Counted from the stretch's first letter, positions 25,012 through 34,489 are shown. The stretch is DNA of 64,000 bases from Rhizobium acidisoli (GCF_002531755.2 NZ_CP034999.1:372001-436000); one strand, 5' to 3'. A program made the numbers and translations. The notes: generated by a model from the letters alone, not told the origin.

Positions 25012-26532
25012 ATGCAGCTTCAAAAATCGACGGCGGGAGCCGTCAACTTAGACCGACGCGTGCGCCTCGAGGCGCATGGCGTCACTAAAGCGTTCAACGG
25101 AGTGCCGGCGTTGCGGGATGGCAAGCTCTGCGTTCGGGCGGGTTCTGTCCACGCCCTCTGTGGTGGAAACGGCGCAGGGAAGTCGACCTTCCTCAACATT
25201 GTCATGGGCGAACTTCGACGAGACAGCGGGCACGTGCACGTCAACGGCCGGGAAGTGGATTTCCACACACCGGCGGAAGCGTTGGAACACGGCGTCGTCA
25301 TGATCTCGCAGGAACTCCTGCCAATACCGGGAATGACCGTTCCGGAGAACCTCTACGTCGGCCGGGAGCCTCGGAGAGGAGGGGTGTTCATAGACCACGA
25401 CAAGATGAAACGCGACGCAGCTGCGCTGCTCGCCCGCCTCGAGTTCGAAGTTCCGGTTGACGCGAGGATGGAAGAACTCAGTCTCGCGCAGATTCAGCTC
25501 GTTGAGATCGCTAAGGCCTTGAGCCGCGAGGCGGACGTCATCATCATGGACGAGCCGACCTCTGCGATCGGTGAGCACGAGGCACACATCCTTTTCAAGG
25601 CAATCCGAAGACTTCAGGCAAACGGCAGCGCGATCATCTATGTCTCGCACAAGCTCACGGAAATTTTTGAGATCGCTGACGAATATACGATTTTCAGGGA
25701 CGGGCAGTTTATCGAGAGCGGCCAGATCGCGGATATCGACAGAAGACATCTTGTGACACTGATCGTCGGGCATGAACTTGAGCCGCAGCAGTCGAGCGAA
25801 TTGCGGAACACGGGGCGGACGATCCTTCAGGTGCAACAACTGTCGCGGAGCCGTTGGTTCGAGAACATCTCCCTGGATATCGCGGCGGGCGAGATCGTTG
25901 GCATCTACGGCCTGCTCGGTTCGGGACGAACGGAGTTTCTCGAAACCGTATACGGGCTTCACAAGCCGGATTCCGGTCAGGTCATACTTGAGGGCAAAGT
26001 CCTCGTTCCGGGCAATCCCAAAGCGTCGATCGAAGCCGGGATGACCATGGTGCCCGAGGATAGAAAGCAGACGGGACTTGTCTTAAACTCGTCTATAGCG
26101 AACAATATAACGTTGTCAGCAATCCCAAAGCTCTCAGCGCGCGGCTTCGTTAAGCGTGGCCTGGTAGCCGCTATCGTCAGCAGGATGATCGGTGAGCAGC
26201 GTATCAAATGCAGTTCGCCCGACCTTGCTGTCGAGAGCTTGAGTGGCGGAAACCAACAGAAGGTGGTTCTGGCGCGCTGCTTGACCACGCAGCCAACACT
26301 GCTCATCTGCGACGAACCCACCCGGGGTATCGACGAGGGTGCCAAACAGGAAATCTACCGGTTCCTGCGTGAGTTCGTTTCCCAAGGGAACGCAGTCCTC
26401 CTGGTTTCGTCCGAAGCGCCGGAAGTTCTGCAAGTAAGCGACCGTATTGCGATTTTCAGGTCCGGCAAGCTGCATGGCGTCGTCGAGGCGTCCGGAGCTA
26501 CGCAACAGCAGATTATAGATCTGGCAGCGTAG
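25012..26532 (+). CDS. Ribose-type sugar ABC importer ATPase, importer 2
   Basis: Duplicated ABC ATPase of about 506 residues, RbsA/CUT2 class. It has the same layout as importer 1: Walker A GGNGAGKST near 53, Walker B VIIMDEPTSAIGEHEAH near 180, weak first signature LSLAQIQLVEIAKAL, second domain LLGSGRTEF, LSGGNQQKVVLARCL near 409 and LLICDEPTRGID. Many blocks are identical to the ATPase at 6516, marking a paralogous duplication. Start 25012 (GGGAGGAG site) is preferred over 24997. Upstream lies an operator of the region D type, not of the region A type, so the two copies are wired to different regulators. Confidence 0.92.
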   Translation: MQLQKSTAGAVNLDRRVRLEAHGVTKAFNGVPALRDGKLCVRAGSVHALCGGNGAGKSTFLNIVMGELRRDSGHVHVNGREVDFHTPAEALEHGVVMISQELLPIPGMTVPENLYVGREPRRGGVFIDHDKMKRDAAALLARLEFEVPVDARMEELSLAQIQLVEIAKALSREADVIIMDEPTSAIGEHEAHILFKAIRRLQANGSAIIYVSHKLTEIFEIADEYTIFRDGQFIESGQIADIDRRHLVTLIVGHELEPQQSSELRNTGRTILQVQQLSRSRWFENISLDIAAGEIVGIYGLLGSGRTEFLETVYGLHKPDSGQVILEGKVLVPGNPKASIEAGMTMVPEDRKQTGLVLNSSIANNITLSAIPKLSARGFVKRGLVAAIVSRMIGEQRIKCSSPDLAVESLSGGNQQKVVLARCLTTQPTLLICDEPTRGIDEGAKQEIYRFLREFVSQGNAVLLVSSEAPEVLQVSDRIAIFRSGKLHGVVEASGATQQQIIDLAA

Positions 26533-26624
26533 AGCGCCAAACACACCTTCAAAAAAAGCCGTTTCGATTTCATGACAGGCCGTCGCTCCGATCAGGGCGA
26601 TGCCGTCAACTGTGAGGATTTTAT

Positions 26625-27605
26625 ATGATCGATCAAACGCTTACGAGCGATCCAACAAGCTCCCGTGGAATGAACGGATCTCTGAAGTCCCTTATGCAAA
26701 CTTTCGGGATCGGTCTGGTTTTCGTCGCGATCTGCGTGTTTTTCGCAATTTCCAGCGAGTTCTTTCTCAGCTGGAACAACGTTTCTAACGTGCTTCGCCA
26801 GTCATCCATCAATGGAATTCTGGCAGTCGGCGTGACATTCGTAATTCTCACGGGCGGTATTGACCTGTCGGTCGGCTCTGTCATGGCGCTCGTCGGTGTC
26901 ATAGCGGGAAGCATGCTGACGCTGGCGGCTCCGTTCCCGATGCCTTTTGGGATCATAGCGGGGCTCGCCGTTGGCTGTATCTGCGGCCTCGTCAGCGGGG
27001 CACTCGTCGCGTATCTCAGATTACCGTCGTTCGTTGCGACACTCGGCATGCTCAGCATGGCGCGGGGGCTCACACTTATCTACACGGATGGCCGCCCGAT
27101 CCCGAACCTGCTTCCCGCGTTCAAATGGCTAGGCGGCGGCAATGTCGCCGGCATTCCCGTGCCCGCGCTGATCCTGCTCGCGGTGTTCGTCATCGCTTGG
27201 GTCACGCTCAAGCACACGTCCTTCGGACGATATGTCTACGCGGTCGGCGGCAACGAACGCGCAGCCAAGGCAAGTGGCGTTTCCACCAGGTTCGTCATCT
27301 CCATGGCCTATATCGTTTCCGGTCTTCTGGCTGGCTTGGCAGGGCTGTTGCTGACCGCCCGTACGACCGCCGCTCTTCCACAGGCCGGCGTGGGGTACGA
27401 ACTCGACGCGATCGCTGCCGTGGTGATCGGGGGCACAAGTCTTGCAGGCGGGCGCGGCACGCTGGTTGGATCGCTGTTCGGCGCTCTAATCATCGGCACG
27501 CTCAACAACGGAATGGATCTGCTGGGTATTTCTTCGAACTACCAGCAGTTCTTGAAGGGCGCGATCATCATAGCCGCGGTTATCGTTGATCGTTCAAAGA
27601 AGTAA
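26625..27605 (+). CDS. Ribose-type ABC importer permease, importer 2
   Basis: RbsC-family inner-membrane permease, 326 residues. NVLRQSSINGILAVGVTFVILTGGIDLSVGSVMAL near 52-86 and GRYVYAVGGNERAAKASGVS near 200, with VIGGTSLAGGRGT near 265, are nearly the same as in importer 1. The extra polar N-terminal extension of about 20 residues is cytoplasmic. ATG 26625 follows TGTGAGGATTTTAT. It lies 92 bases after the ATPase gene and 26 bases before the binding protein. Confidence 0.92.
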   Translation: MIDQTLTSDPTSSRGMNGSLKSLMQTFGIGLVFVAICVFFAISSEFFLSWNNVSNVLRQSSINGILAVGVTFVILTGGIDLSVGSVMALVGVIAGSMLTLAAPFPMPFGIIAGLAVGCICGLVSGALVAYLRLPSFVATLGMLSMARGLTLIYTDGRPIPNLLPAFKWLGGGNVAGIPVPALILLAVFVIAWVTLKHTSFGRYVYAVGGNERAAKASGVSTRFVISMAYIVSGLLAGLAGLLLTARTTAALPQAGVGYELDAIAAVVIGGTSLAGGRGTLVGSLFGALIIGTLNNGMDLLGISSNYQQFLKGAIIIAAVIVDRSKK

Positions 27606-27631
27606 AATCAACACATTAGAGGAGGATGTTG

Positions 27632-28618
27632 ATGTCTATCTTGAAGAAATTCAGTTATGCTCTTACCGCTGCCGCAGTCATGGGAGCGACCGCGCATGCC
27701 GAGGATAAGCAGTACCTCGTCGGCGTAAATTCCTTCGGTGAATCCGCCGAGTACGCCCACACCCTTACCCAGGAAATCCAGGAACACCCGTGGGTCAAAG
27801 ATGGCAAAGTCAAGATCGTCGTTTTCGACGGCAAGTTCGACTCCCTGCTGCAGTCCAACGCCATCGACACGATGATCACGCAGAAGTTCGACGCGATTAT
27901 CATGGAGTCTTTCGACAAGGACGCTTCGGCTGCTCCGATCGAAAAGGCGATTGACGCCGGAATCCCGGTTATCGGCTCGGCGCTCGAAACCAGCTCGGAA
28001 AAGATCACGTCCCAGGTCATCGTCGACGACCCTCTCGGCGGCAAGATGATCGGCGATTTCATGGCCGAGCGTCTCAAGGGCCAGGGCAACATCGTGATTC
28101 TCGAAGGACCGATCGGCCAGTCGGCTCAGATATCCCGTCGCCAGGGCATCGACGCGTCGCTCGCGGCCAATACTGGGATCAAGTTGATCGCGTCCAAGTC
28201 GGCTAACTGGAGCCGCGCCGAAGGACAGGCCGTAATGGAAAACTGGCTGTCGGCATACTCCGGCCAGATCAACGGCGTCCTATCCGAAAACGACGAGATG
28301 GCGCTGGGCGCTATCGAAGCCATCAAGAGCGCCGGCCTTGACCCCAAGGACATTCCGGTCATTGGCATCGACGGCATTCCGGATGGAAAGCGGGCGGTCC
28401 AGAGCGGTGAGATGTACATGTCGCTCTATAAATATGCAAAGGCAGAAGGGCAGGGCGCGCTAGACCTCGCGCTCCGTCAGTTGGTTGGCGAGAAATATGA
28501 GCCGCAGTCGGAAATCTGGAAGTCTCTGAAAATCGATTGGGCAGGCGGTACGTCAAAGCATTACACGGTGCCGTGGCTTGTGCTCAACCATGAGAACATC
28601 GGTAAATACATCGACTAA
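27632..28618 (+). CDS. Periplasmic sugar-binding protein, importer 2
   Basis: RbsB-like binding protein, about 328 residues, with a Sec signal peptide (LKKFSYALTAAAVMGATAHA, cleavage before EDKQYLV). FDGKFDSLLQSNAIDTMI, LEGPIGQSAQISRRQGID, NWSRAEGQAVMENWL and SENDEMALGAIEAIKSAG align residue by residue with the importer 1 protein at 9140, so the ligands are probably the same or closely related. The start at 27632 fits the AGGAGG site better than 27626. A perfect 12-base-pair hairpin follows the stop codon. Confidence 0.9.
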   Translation: MSILKKFSYALTAAAVMGATAHAEDKQYLVGVNSFGESAEYAHTLTQEIQEHPWVKDGKVKIVVFDGKFDSLLQSNAIDTMITQKFDAIIMESFDKDASAAPIEKAIDAGIPVIGSALETSSEKITSQVIVDDPLGGKMIGDFMAERLKGQGNIVILEGPIGQSAQISRRQGIDASLAANTGIKLIASKSANWSRAEGQAVMENWLSAYSGQINGVLSENDEMALGAIEAIKSAGLDPKDIPVIGIDGIPDGKRAVQSGEMYMSLYKYAKAEGQGALDLALRQLVGEKYEPQSEIWKSLKIDWAGGTSKHYTVPWLVLNHENIGKYID

Positions 28619-28644
28619 AGGGTCGTCTCGACGGTTGTAAACCG

Positions 28645-28680
28645 AAGGATCGCCGCACACGTTGGTGAGCGGCGATCCTT
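28645..28680 (+). terminator. Hairpin after binding protein 2
   Basis: Perfect 12-base-pair stem AAGGATCGCCGC / GCGGCGATCCTT with a 12-base loop, 27 bases after the binding-protein stop. It could end the importer 2 transcript or protect its mRNA. From here to 29058 no gene is supported. Confidence 0.65.
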
Positions 28681-29058
28681 CAACACGGCCATTGCACTGG
28701 GGCGCATGCTGTTACAGGCGTGCATCAGCCGCTTGCTTTACCAACCAGTCGCGCATAAGTTGTCGAAAATTGGGGGCGATAATGGCCAAAGCGGCGTGGA
28801 ACGCGTTCGTGATGAAACGTCCAGGCAAGGGTCATCTTGTCTCCGTTCGAACGCTTTCGTTGAATTTCAGAAAGCCATCTGACATCTCGCCAAACAATCA
28901 GAAACAGTGGCCGTTGCTTTGGTAAAAGAGGCAATTGGGTCTGACTTCAAAAGTGACTGGGCGCACATATCGGAAACAGGCTCAGGTCACGCTATTCGAA
29001 ATGGAAAACGAATAAAAACTGCCGCGGTCACCATGTATCTATTCGCGTTTTCTGACCC

Positions 29059-29228
29059 TCAGGACGCGACGATCGCAGCCACGTATTTGCGGGCTTCTTC
29101 GTCCACACCGAACACAGCGCCCGTGCCGGAGTTCGTATCGTTGATCACGGGCTCGGAGATCGACATGTCCGAGTATGCCGGTTCGCCAAGGCGTTGAGAT
29201 ACTGAAATAAAGAGGGCATGATGATACC
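29059..29228 (-). pseudogene. C-terminal fragment of an unidentified protein
   Basis: The minus-strand frame ending at the TGA at 29059-29061 reads smoothly as protein (QRLGEPAYSDMSISEPVIND, TNSGTGAVFGVDEEARKYVA, then AIVAS) with codon use like genuine rhizobial genes, but it has no start and is cut off on its upstream side next to the Tn3 remnant. It looks like the tail of a gene truncated by a transposition or deletion. Family not recognised; it may be spurious. Confidence 0.3.
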
Positions 29229-29339
29229 GGATTACGCTCGGACAGGGCGGACCCGACGGTTATTCGGTCCGCGAGCCGACGCGAAGCGGAGGCCGCGATC
29301 TTATAAAAAACGGTTAAAGTAGCCGGAAGCCTGCACTGG

Positions 29340-30040
29340 GTGAAACCGGCCGTATCGGAATATTGCTCTTCGACCTGACGACCAGCCTCATTCATCAGCA
29401 GACCGTCGAGGATGTATGGGGCCTCGCTGACAGTCGCGGGAATAGTCTGTGACGCGAACGGAGCGAACTGGTCGTTAACGCGAGTGTAGGCCTTGAGGCC
29501 GGGTTCGTTTCCATACTTGGCGTTGACCATGTTCCTCGCCTCGCCCTGCCGGGCCGAAGGGAAGAACTGGCCATCGCTCGATGCGGTCGTTCCCATGCCC
29601 CAGAACCGGGACATTGGCAGTCTTGCCTGCGCAGCCACCACGATCGCCAGCGCCTGGTCCATTGCGTCGCTTTCGACGTGCGAAGGGGCAAGGCGCGATA
29701 GCTGCCAGTAATCATGCGGGTTGGTGGCCTCCGCCATCTTGCGCAGTCCCAGGTTCAGCCCTTCCGCGAGCAGGACGTTGAGCAGGCCGATCTGATCAGC
29801 GCATGGAACCCCGGTTATCAGATGAGTGAAGGCTTCGGTGAACCCGAGCGCAGCATCGACCTCCAGCAAGATGTCGGTGATCCGAACGGGCGGCATCCGG
29901 CGATAGAGATCGAGTATTAGTTCTTCGGCACTGTCCGGAACGTCAGCCGTCAGCCGGTCGATCCGCAACGTTCCATCCTCGATGCTGCCGTGTGGGATCG
30001 TTCCGTTGCGCGCCGCGCGGGCCAACTGCTCCAGACGGCC
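29340..30040 (-). pseudogene. Tn3-family transposase remnant, catalytic part
   Basis: Minus-strand sequence of about 230 residues matches the DDE domain of Tn3-family TnpA: RITDILLEVDAALGFTEAFTHL, ADQIGLLNVLLAEGLNLGLRKMAEA, ISRLAPSHVESDAMDQAL, FWGMGTTASSDGQFF (Asp motif), NAKYGNEPGLKAYTRVNDQFAPF and SEAPYILDGLLMNE ending in YSDTAGFT. A full transposase has about 950-1000 residues. Here the C-terminal part after GFT and most of the middle are gone. The N-terminal piece lies at 30400-30776 on the same strand, so a single element has been deleted internally and interrupted. Confidence 0.82.
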
Positions 30041-30044
30041 AACT

Positions 30045-30369
30045 GCTCCAGACCATCGGAGAGACGCGCTTTTCGATCCGTCAGCCAAACCTGCGGATCA
30101 AGGGGCCAGACCTTGATGCGGTCGTCGCCGTCAAAGGACGAAATGGACCGTCGATGACCCTGCTCGACATCGTTGCCCAGTCAATACCTTCTCTGGAAGA
30201 AATCGTTTCCGCGCTGGGCTACGCCGGGGTGCGGATTGACGTACACCTAACGCCCGACCGTCTTTCTTGGGCACCCGAGGAACAAAACCCTGTCGACAAT
30301 GGATACATGGTTCGCGGCTTCTTTGCACCTGAGGGGCGAGCCTTCATGCTATCCGACATGCGGATATAG
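30045..30369 (+). pseudogene. Fragment of an unidentified gene inside the Tn3 remnant
   Basis: The + strand frame ending at the TAG near 30369 gives a well-formed C-terminus of about 100 residues (GPDLDAVVAVKGRNGPSMTL, SIPSLEEIVSALGYAGVRID, VHLTPDRLSWAPEEQNPVDN, then GYMVRGFFAPEGRAFMLSDM). It lacks an N-terminus and lies between the two Tn3 transposase pieces. A 17-base imperfect duplication (GGCCAACTGCTCCAGA repeated) at 30023-30056 sits at the junction. Not recognised; it may be a passenger gene stub. Confidence 0.4.
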
Positions 30370-30399
30370 TCGCTTGATTTCTTAGAGTGTCATTCCGCC

Positions 30400-30776
30400 C
30401 CCAGCCGGAACCGACCCCAGTCTCGCAGATCACGGGCACCCCGACCTACGAAGGTCTTGTATCCGTAGATCTCGCGGAATGCCCGCATATGCTCCTGGCG
30501 GGTCTGCCGTCATGCGGCATAGGTGAGAAGCGCATCGGCTGGGACGCCAAGCTGGACCCCGATGAAGGACAGGACTTCATGTGGGATCACCTCGCCCGGA
30601 GCCAGCGCGCGCCCTGGATCGCAACGCGCAAAGCTGCAGAGCGAACCCTAGCCTGTTCTCCGGCCTACGGCGGTTCCTGGATGTGTGCGAGATCGTCGTC
30701 GCCCAGTGTAATGCCCATGACGCTCTCAAGACGCTGCGTGAATGGAACAGTCCGAACTCGAAAATGTAGCCGCTAG
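30400..30776 (-). pseudogene. Tn3-family transposase remnant, N-terminal part
   Basis: Minus-strand frames read RRRPENRLGFALQLCALR, then after a frameshift GEVIPHEVLSFIGVQLGVPA, DALLTYAA, an in-frame stop, and RQTRQEHMRAFREIYGYKTF followed by VGRGARDL. This is the DUF4158 N-terminal region of Tn3-family TnpA (N-RLGFALQL-LRYPGR motif). At least one frameshift and one nonsense codon make it dead. Together with 29340-30040 it marks a decayed Tn3-family transposon. Confidence 0.75.
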
Positions 30777-30915
30777 CGCCTGTCGCTGATCCCGGCAAAG
30801 CCGAGCGGTAACAAGCGCAAGGCCTAGAAGTTCGACCTCGCTTTGTTGGAGTGGAGGTTGTTTCCGGGCGCGGGAATATCAGACATTATCGAATGTAGTA
30901 ATCGTCAAATGCATC

Positions 30916-30942
30916 TTGACAGATGATCATACAATCTGTCAA
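30916..30942 (+). promoter_or_regulatory. Palindromic GntR2-type operator upstream of AKR-3
   Basis: TTGACAGAT and its perfect inverse ATCTGTCAA are separated by 9 bases. This is the most symmetric copy of the region D operator half-site. The left arm starts with a TTGACA -35-like hexamer. The gap between 30777 and 31198 otherwise contains no gene that can be supported. Confidence 0.65.
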
Positions 30943-31198
30943 TTCGCCTCTGCTGGAGAGCATGAGGAGGAGTGATCGCCGTTTAAGGATGACGTCTGGG
31001 GTTTTTCGCATCGGGCTTCACCGCCCTGCCAGAAGGAGCCCAGGTATGTCGGCCTTGCGGAGACGGTCAACGCGTCTACGGTTGTCACAAAAGGTTGACG
31101 CTACTACGCCCGCTGAGATTAGCGACGTGGTATGAACCACGGCTGACCGGGCACTCATGTTGGTCTCCTCGCGCCAAAAAACTTTAGGGAGCGTGAGC

Positions 31199-32254
31199 AT
31201 GACGGAAGCGGTACAAAACAATTATCCCAAGCGCCGACTGGGCAAGTCGGATGTCAGCGTGACTTCGCTGGGTTTCGGAACTGTGCCTTTGGCAGGTTTC
31301 AAAGCCAAAGCGTCCTATGTGGAGTTCGAACGGGTCATCAAGGCTGCCTACGATGACGGTGTCCGCTATTTCGACTGCGCTCCCATGTACGGCTTCGGCA
31401 AGGCCGAATACTATCTTGGTCATGCACTCCGGGAACTCGGAATTCGCAACGACGTCGTAGTCAGCACCAAGGTCGGCCGTGTTCTCAAGGCCGCGAGCAA
31501 GGTCGAAAAGCTCGACACTGTATATGGCATCGAATGGGTCGACCCGCTGCCATTCCTGGATACGTACGACTATACGTATGACGGCATCATGCGTTCCTTC
31601 GAGGACAGTCAGGTGCGCCTGTCGCTCGACTACATCGACGTGCTTCTCGTCCACGACCTTGGGCGGGCGTGGCATCGGGATCAGGCGGACATCTACTGGG
31701 CCCAGATACGCAAGAGCGGTTACAAAGCCCTCGATCAGCTCCGTGCCGGCGGCGCGGTGTCCGCGGTCGGCCTTGGCGTCAACGAAACCGATGCGGTCAT
31801 CACCGTCGCCCGCGAGTTCGAGATCGATTGCTCACTGATTGCTGGGCGCTATACACTTCTCAATCATGAGCCGCTCAGCGCGGCATTCGAAGAGCTGAAG
31901 CAGCGTAACGTCTCCATCATCGCCGGGGGAGTATTCAATTCGGGCATCCTCGCCACCGGAGTTAAAGGCAAGAGCGTCACATATGATTATGGGAGCGTTC
32001 CCGAAGCCGTCGTCAGCAAAGTGAGCGCCCTGGAGACTGTCTGCGAGAAGTACGGCGTCTCGCTCGGCGCTGCTGCAATCGAGTTCGTTCTGATGCATCC
32101 GGCTGTCGCAACAGTGGTACTTGGTGCACAGAACGTAGACGAGGTTCGCCAGAACACCGCGGCGACGGCGAAGGCGGCTCCACGGGAGTTTTGGGCCGAG
32201 CTCAAGCAAAAGGGTTTGCTCCCGGAAAATGCGCCGACGATTCGTCTGGACTGA
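31199..32254 (+). CDS. Aldo/keto reductase, D-threo-aldose 1-dehydrogenase type (AKR-3)
   Basis: Third paralogue of the aldose-dehydrogenase-type AKR, 351 residues. The tetrad segments are FDCAPMYGFGKAEYYLGHAL near 61 (Asp, Tyr), STKVGR near 90 (Lys) and LLVHDLGRAWHRD near 152 (His), followed by AGRYTLLNH near 218. It resembles AKR-2 (14817) more than AKR-1. Start 31199 has a GGGAGCGTGAGC site; the frame opens at 31157. It probably oxidises the sugar brought in by importer 2 upstream, from which it was separated by the Tn3 remnant. A GntR2-type operator is 257 bases upstream. Confidence 0.87.
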   Translation: MTEAVQNNYPKRRLGKSDVSVTSLGFGTVPLAGFKAKASYVEFERVIKAAYDDGVRYFDCAPMYGFGKAEYYLGHALRELGIRNDVVVSTKVGRVLKAASKVEKLDTVYGIEWVDPLPFLDTYDYTYDGIMRSFEDSQVRLSLDYIDVLLVHDLGRAWHRDQADIYWAQIRKSGYKALDQLRAGGAVSAVGLGVNETDAVITVAREFEIDCSLIAGRYTLLNHEPLSAAFEELKQRNVSIIAGGVFNSGILATGVKGKSVTYDYGSVPEAVVSKVSALETVCEKYGVSLGAAAIEFVLMHPAVATVVLGAQNVDEVRQNTAATAKAAPREFWAELKQKGLLPENAPTIRLD

Positions 32255-32342
32255 CGCAGCACGTGTCCACTTTCGGCGCGGAGTTGCCTTAGCTCTCGGT
32301 CAACGACCTTTGCACTTAGAATCAGAAACAGTTTGGAATCCC

Positions 32343-33491
32343 GTGTCGAAGCTATTTGAGAAATTGGGCTTACGTGGCGTCACCTTGCGCAACCGGCTTG
32401 TCCTCTCCCCCATGTGCCAATACCAGGCGACGGATGGATATGTGAATGATTACCACCTCATCCATTATGGCAAATTTGCCCTGGGCGGCTTTGGCATGGT
32501 GATGGTAGAAGCGACCGGCGTTTCGCCTGAAGCCAGGATCACCCATGGCGACCTAGGCCTGTGGGATGATGCGCATATCGAAGGCGTGTCGCGCATCAGC
32601 GCAGCTATTAAGAAATTTGGCGCGGTTGCCGGCATCCAGATCGGTCATGCGGGGCCAAAAGCGTCGCTGCTGCGTCCATGGGATGGCAATTCGCCTGTTC
32701 TGGAAACGCCGATGCATGCGGGTGAAGAGCGTTGGCCCACTGTTTCTCCAAGTGGCGAGCCTATGGAAGAGGGCTGGCCGGATACGACAGCCCTTGATGT
32801 TGATGGCATGGCCAAGGTGCGCTCGGATTTCGCCTGTACTGCACGACGGGCTCTGACCGCCGGGTTTGATGTTCTGGAGCTCCATTGTGCCCATGGTTTC
32901 CTCCTGAATTCGTTTCTCTCCCCTCTCACCAACAGGCGCACCGACGAGTACGGTGGGAGCCTGTCCAATCGCATGCGCCTTCCTCTGGAAATCGCCCGCG
33001 AACTTCGTGAAATCTGGCCCGAGGACAAGCCGCTTTTCGTGCGCATCTCCGCGGTCGATGGTAGCCGCGAAGGCTGGACTATTGACGATTCCGTTGCATT
33101 TGCGTGCGAGCTCAAGAGCATTGGCATCGATGTAATCGACAACTCGTCGGGCGGGTTTGGCGTCTTCGACTATCCCACCGGCTATGGGTTCCAGGTGCCG
33201 TTTGCCGCTAAAGTGCGGGAAGGGGCTGGTATCAAGACCATGGCCGTCGGGCTCATTCTCGATCCGCACCAGGCCGAGGCCATCGTCGCCAATGGCGAGG
33301 CTGATCTGGTTGCCATCGGGCATGCGGCGCTGAACAACCCCAATTTTGCGTTCCATGCCCAACAAGCTCTGGAAGCGGCGGCCCCGAATGCTCCGTTTTC
33401 CAATTGGCCACCTCAACTTGGTTGGTGGCTGGATAACCGGGCAAAGCGTCTGGCAAAGCTCGGCCCGCTGGCGTCTGGCAAGGCCGCATAA
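32343..33491 (+). CDS. NADH:flavin oxidoreductase, Old Yellow Enzyme (YqjM/NamA class)
   Basis: FMN-dependent ene-reductase of about 382 residues that reduces activated C=C bonds. Class markers are LRNRLVLSPMCQYQATDGYVNDYHLIHYG near 17-45 (the Cys that tunes FMN in YqjM-type enzymes), QIGHAGPKAS near 101 (His/Gly, FMN), ELHCAHGFLLNSFLSPLTNRRTDEYGGS near 180-207 (substrate His residues) and AVGLILDP near 301. GTG 32343 is the start that fits the family N-terminus (VSKLFEKLGLRG); the frame opens at 32229 inside AKR-3. It has no obvious pathway link; xenobiotic or enone reduction is typical. Confidence 0.88.
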   Translation: MSKLFEKLGLRGVTLRNRLVLSPMCQYQATDGYVNDYHLIHYGKFALGGFGMVMVEATGVSPEARITHGDLGLWDDAHIEGVSRISAAIKKFGAVAGIQIGHAGPKASLLRPWDGNSPVLETPMHAGEERWPTVSPSGEPMEEGWPDTTALDVDGMAKVRSDFACTARRALTAGFDVLELHCAHGFLLNSFLSPLTNRRTDEYGGSLSNRMRLPLEIARELREIWPEDKPLFVRISAVDGSREGWTIDDSVAFACELKSIGIDVIDNSSGGFGVFDYPTGYGFQVPFAAKVREGAGIKTMAVGLILDPHQAEAIVANGEADLVAIGHAALNNPNFAFHAQQALEAAAPNAPFSNWPPQLGWWLDNRAKRLAKLGPLASGKAA

Positions 33492-33585
33492 ACCATCGAA
33501 TATCCAATCGACGCCACTCGCTCACATTGAAGAAGAGTATCTTGAAGCCAACATTCGTTGACGACGATGCTGTGATCACAGAAAC

Positions 33586-33823
33586 CCTAACAAGTATAAC
33601 CAGGGTGGGGCCAAGCCCGACAGCCCCATAATGAAGCCCGCCTTTGCCGCAGAGGCCACTATCTTCAGCTCCAACGATGGCGCGCCGAGCGGCGGTGCGA
33701 TCTCTGGTCTGTTCGACTGCATCGACACCGCTTTCAAGGCGACCCCGGAAAGCCGTTATGCGATCGCTTTCATAGACATCACCGGGACGGCGGCCGGTGC
33801 GCGCGTCGATAACAACGATTCCT
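33586..33823 (+). pseudogene. Fragment of an NTF2-like/lumazine-binding-type protein
   Basis: The frame running through 33631 gives KYNQGGAKPDSPIMKPAFAA, EATIFSSNDGAPSGGAISGL, then FDCIDTAFKATP and AIAFIDITGTAAGARVDNND, the middle of the small SnoaL/NTF2-like family annotated as putative lumazine-binding. Both ends are missing; after the NND residues the frame joins unrelated sequence. It is a remnant with no predicted function. Confidence 0.5.
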
Positions 33824-33860
33824 CGGTGGCCTTGCCCGTGCCCGGCGTTGGACGGGCAAC

Positions 33861-34205
33861 TTGGTTGCTGGACTTGATGAGATCGAGTGCAAGCATTCCA
33901 GCCGCGAATACGTTCGGGACGCCGTCCATGTCAATTCGGTCGAAGGTTTCAATTCCCGCGTCCGCCGCACAATTGCCGGCGTCTTTCATCATATCAGCCC
34001 GCAGCACGCCGACCTTTATTTCCACGAAATCGGCTTCCGCTGGTCACAGCGCATTGTTACGGGCCAGGCAGTGCGGAAAAGCCGAAATCGCAGGGAACGC
34101 ATGAAAACCCTTTGGTCGCGGGTGCCGCTGGCGGTGCAATTGCTGCAAGTCTTTCGCGCCGCTACCGCCGTCAAATGCGCAGAAGTCCGGATGGTGGGAT
34201 CATCG
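33861..34205 (+). pseudogene. IS1595-family (ISXO2 domain) transposase fragment
   Basis: Coding for HSSREYVRDAVHVNSVEGFN followed by SRVRRTIAGVFHHISPQHAD, LYFHEIGFRWSQRIVTGQAV and RKSRNRRERMKTLWSRVPLA, which is the C-terminal part of the ISXO2-like DDE domain (HVNSVEGF and Y-HE-FRW motifs). The N-terminal two-thirds are absent. This scar lies just upstream of gntR2 and could mark how the regulator or its regulon was brought in. Confidence 0.8.
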
Positions 34206-34396
34206 TCAAATCAGCCGTCGCTGTCTTTGGTTGATAAAGGCCGCGTGTCGCCAGGCTGTCTGACACGACGAGCCGGTGCGAATGCGGTACCGCCACGGCT
34301 CCCCTCCGAAGCACCCGCTTTTTGATCTCTCGATATTTGAATGTGCGACGAGCAGGCAAAGCTATAGCGATAGGATCAACTGATACTGGTAACTCT

Positions 34397-34411
34397 CAGA
34401 CAATCTGGATT
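34397..34411 (-). promoter_or_regulatory. GntR2-type operator upstream of gntR2
   Basis: CAGACAATCTGGATT is the reverse complement of the TTGACAGATTGTCTG motif with two mismatches, 79 bases before the gntR2 start. Its position suggests autoregulation. Confidence 0.55.
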
Positions 34412-34489
34412 GATATTCAGCGCGAATGGCTGCATATGTAGAGAATGATTTAAGCACGGCGTGAGCCGTTTACAGGTGTTGGCGGGGCG

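Noticed and set aside
31018..31157. Small minus-strand frame of about 46 residues with a GAGGAG site
   Set aside because: No recognisable content, and it lies opposite the likely AKR-3 promoter region next to transposon debris.
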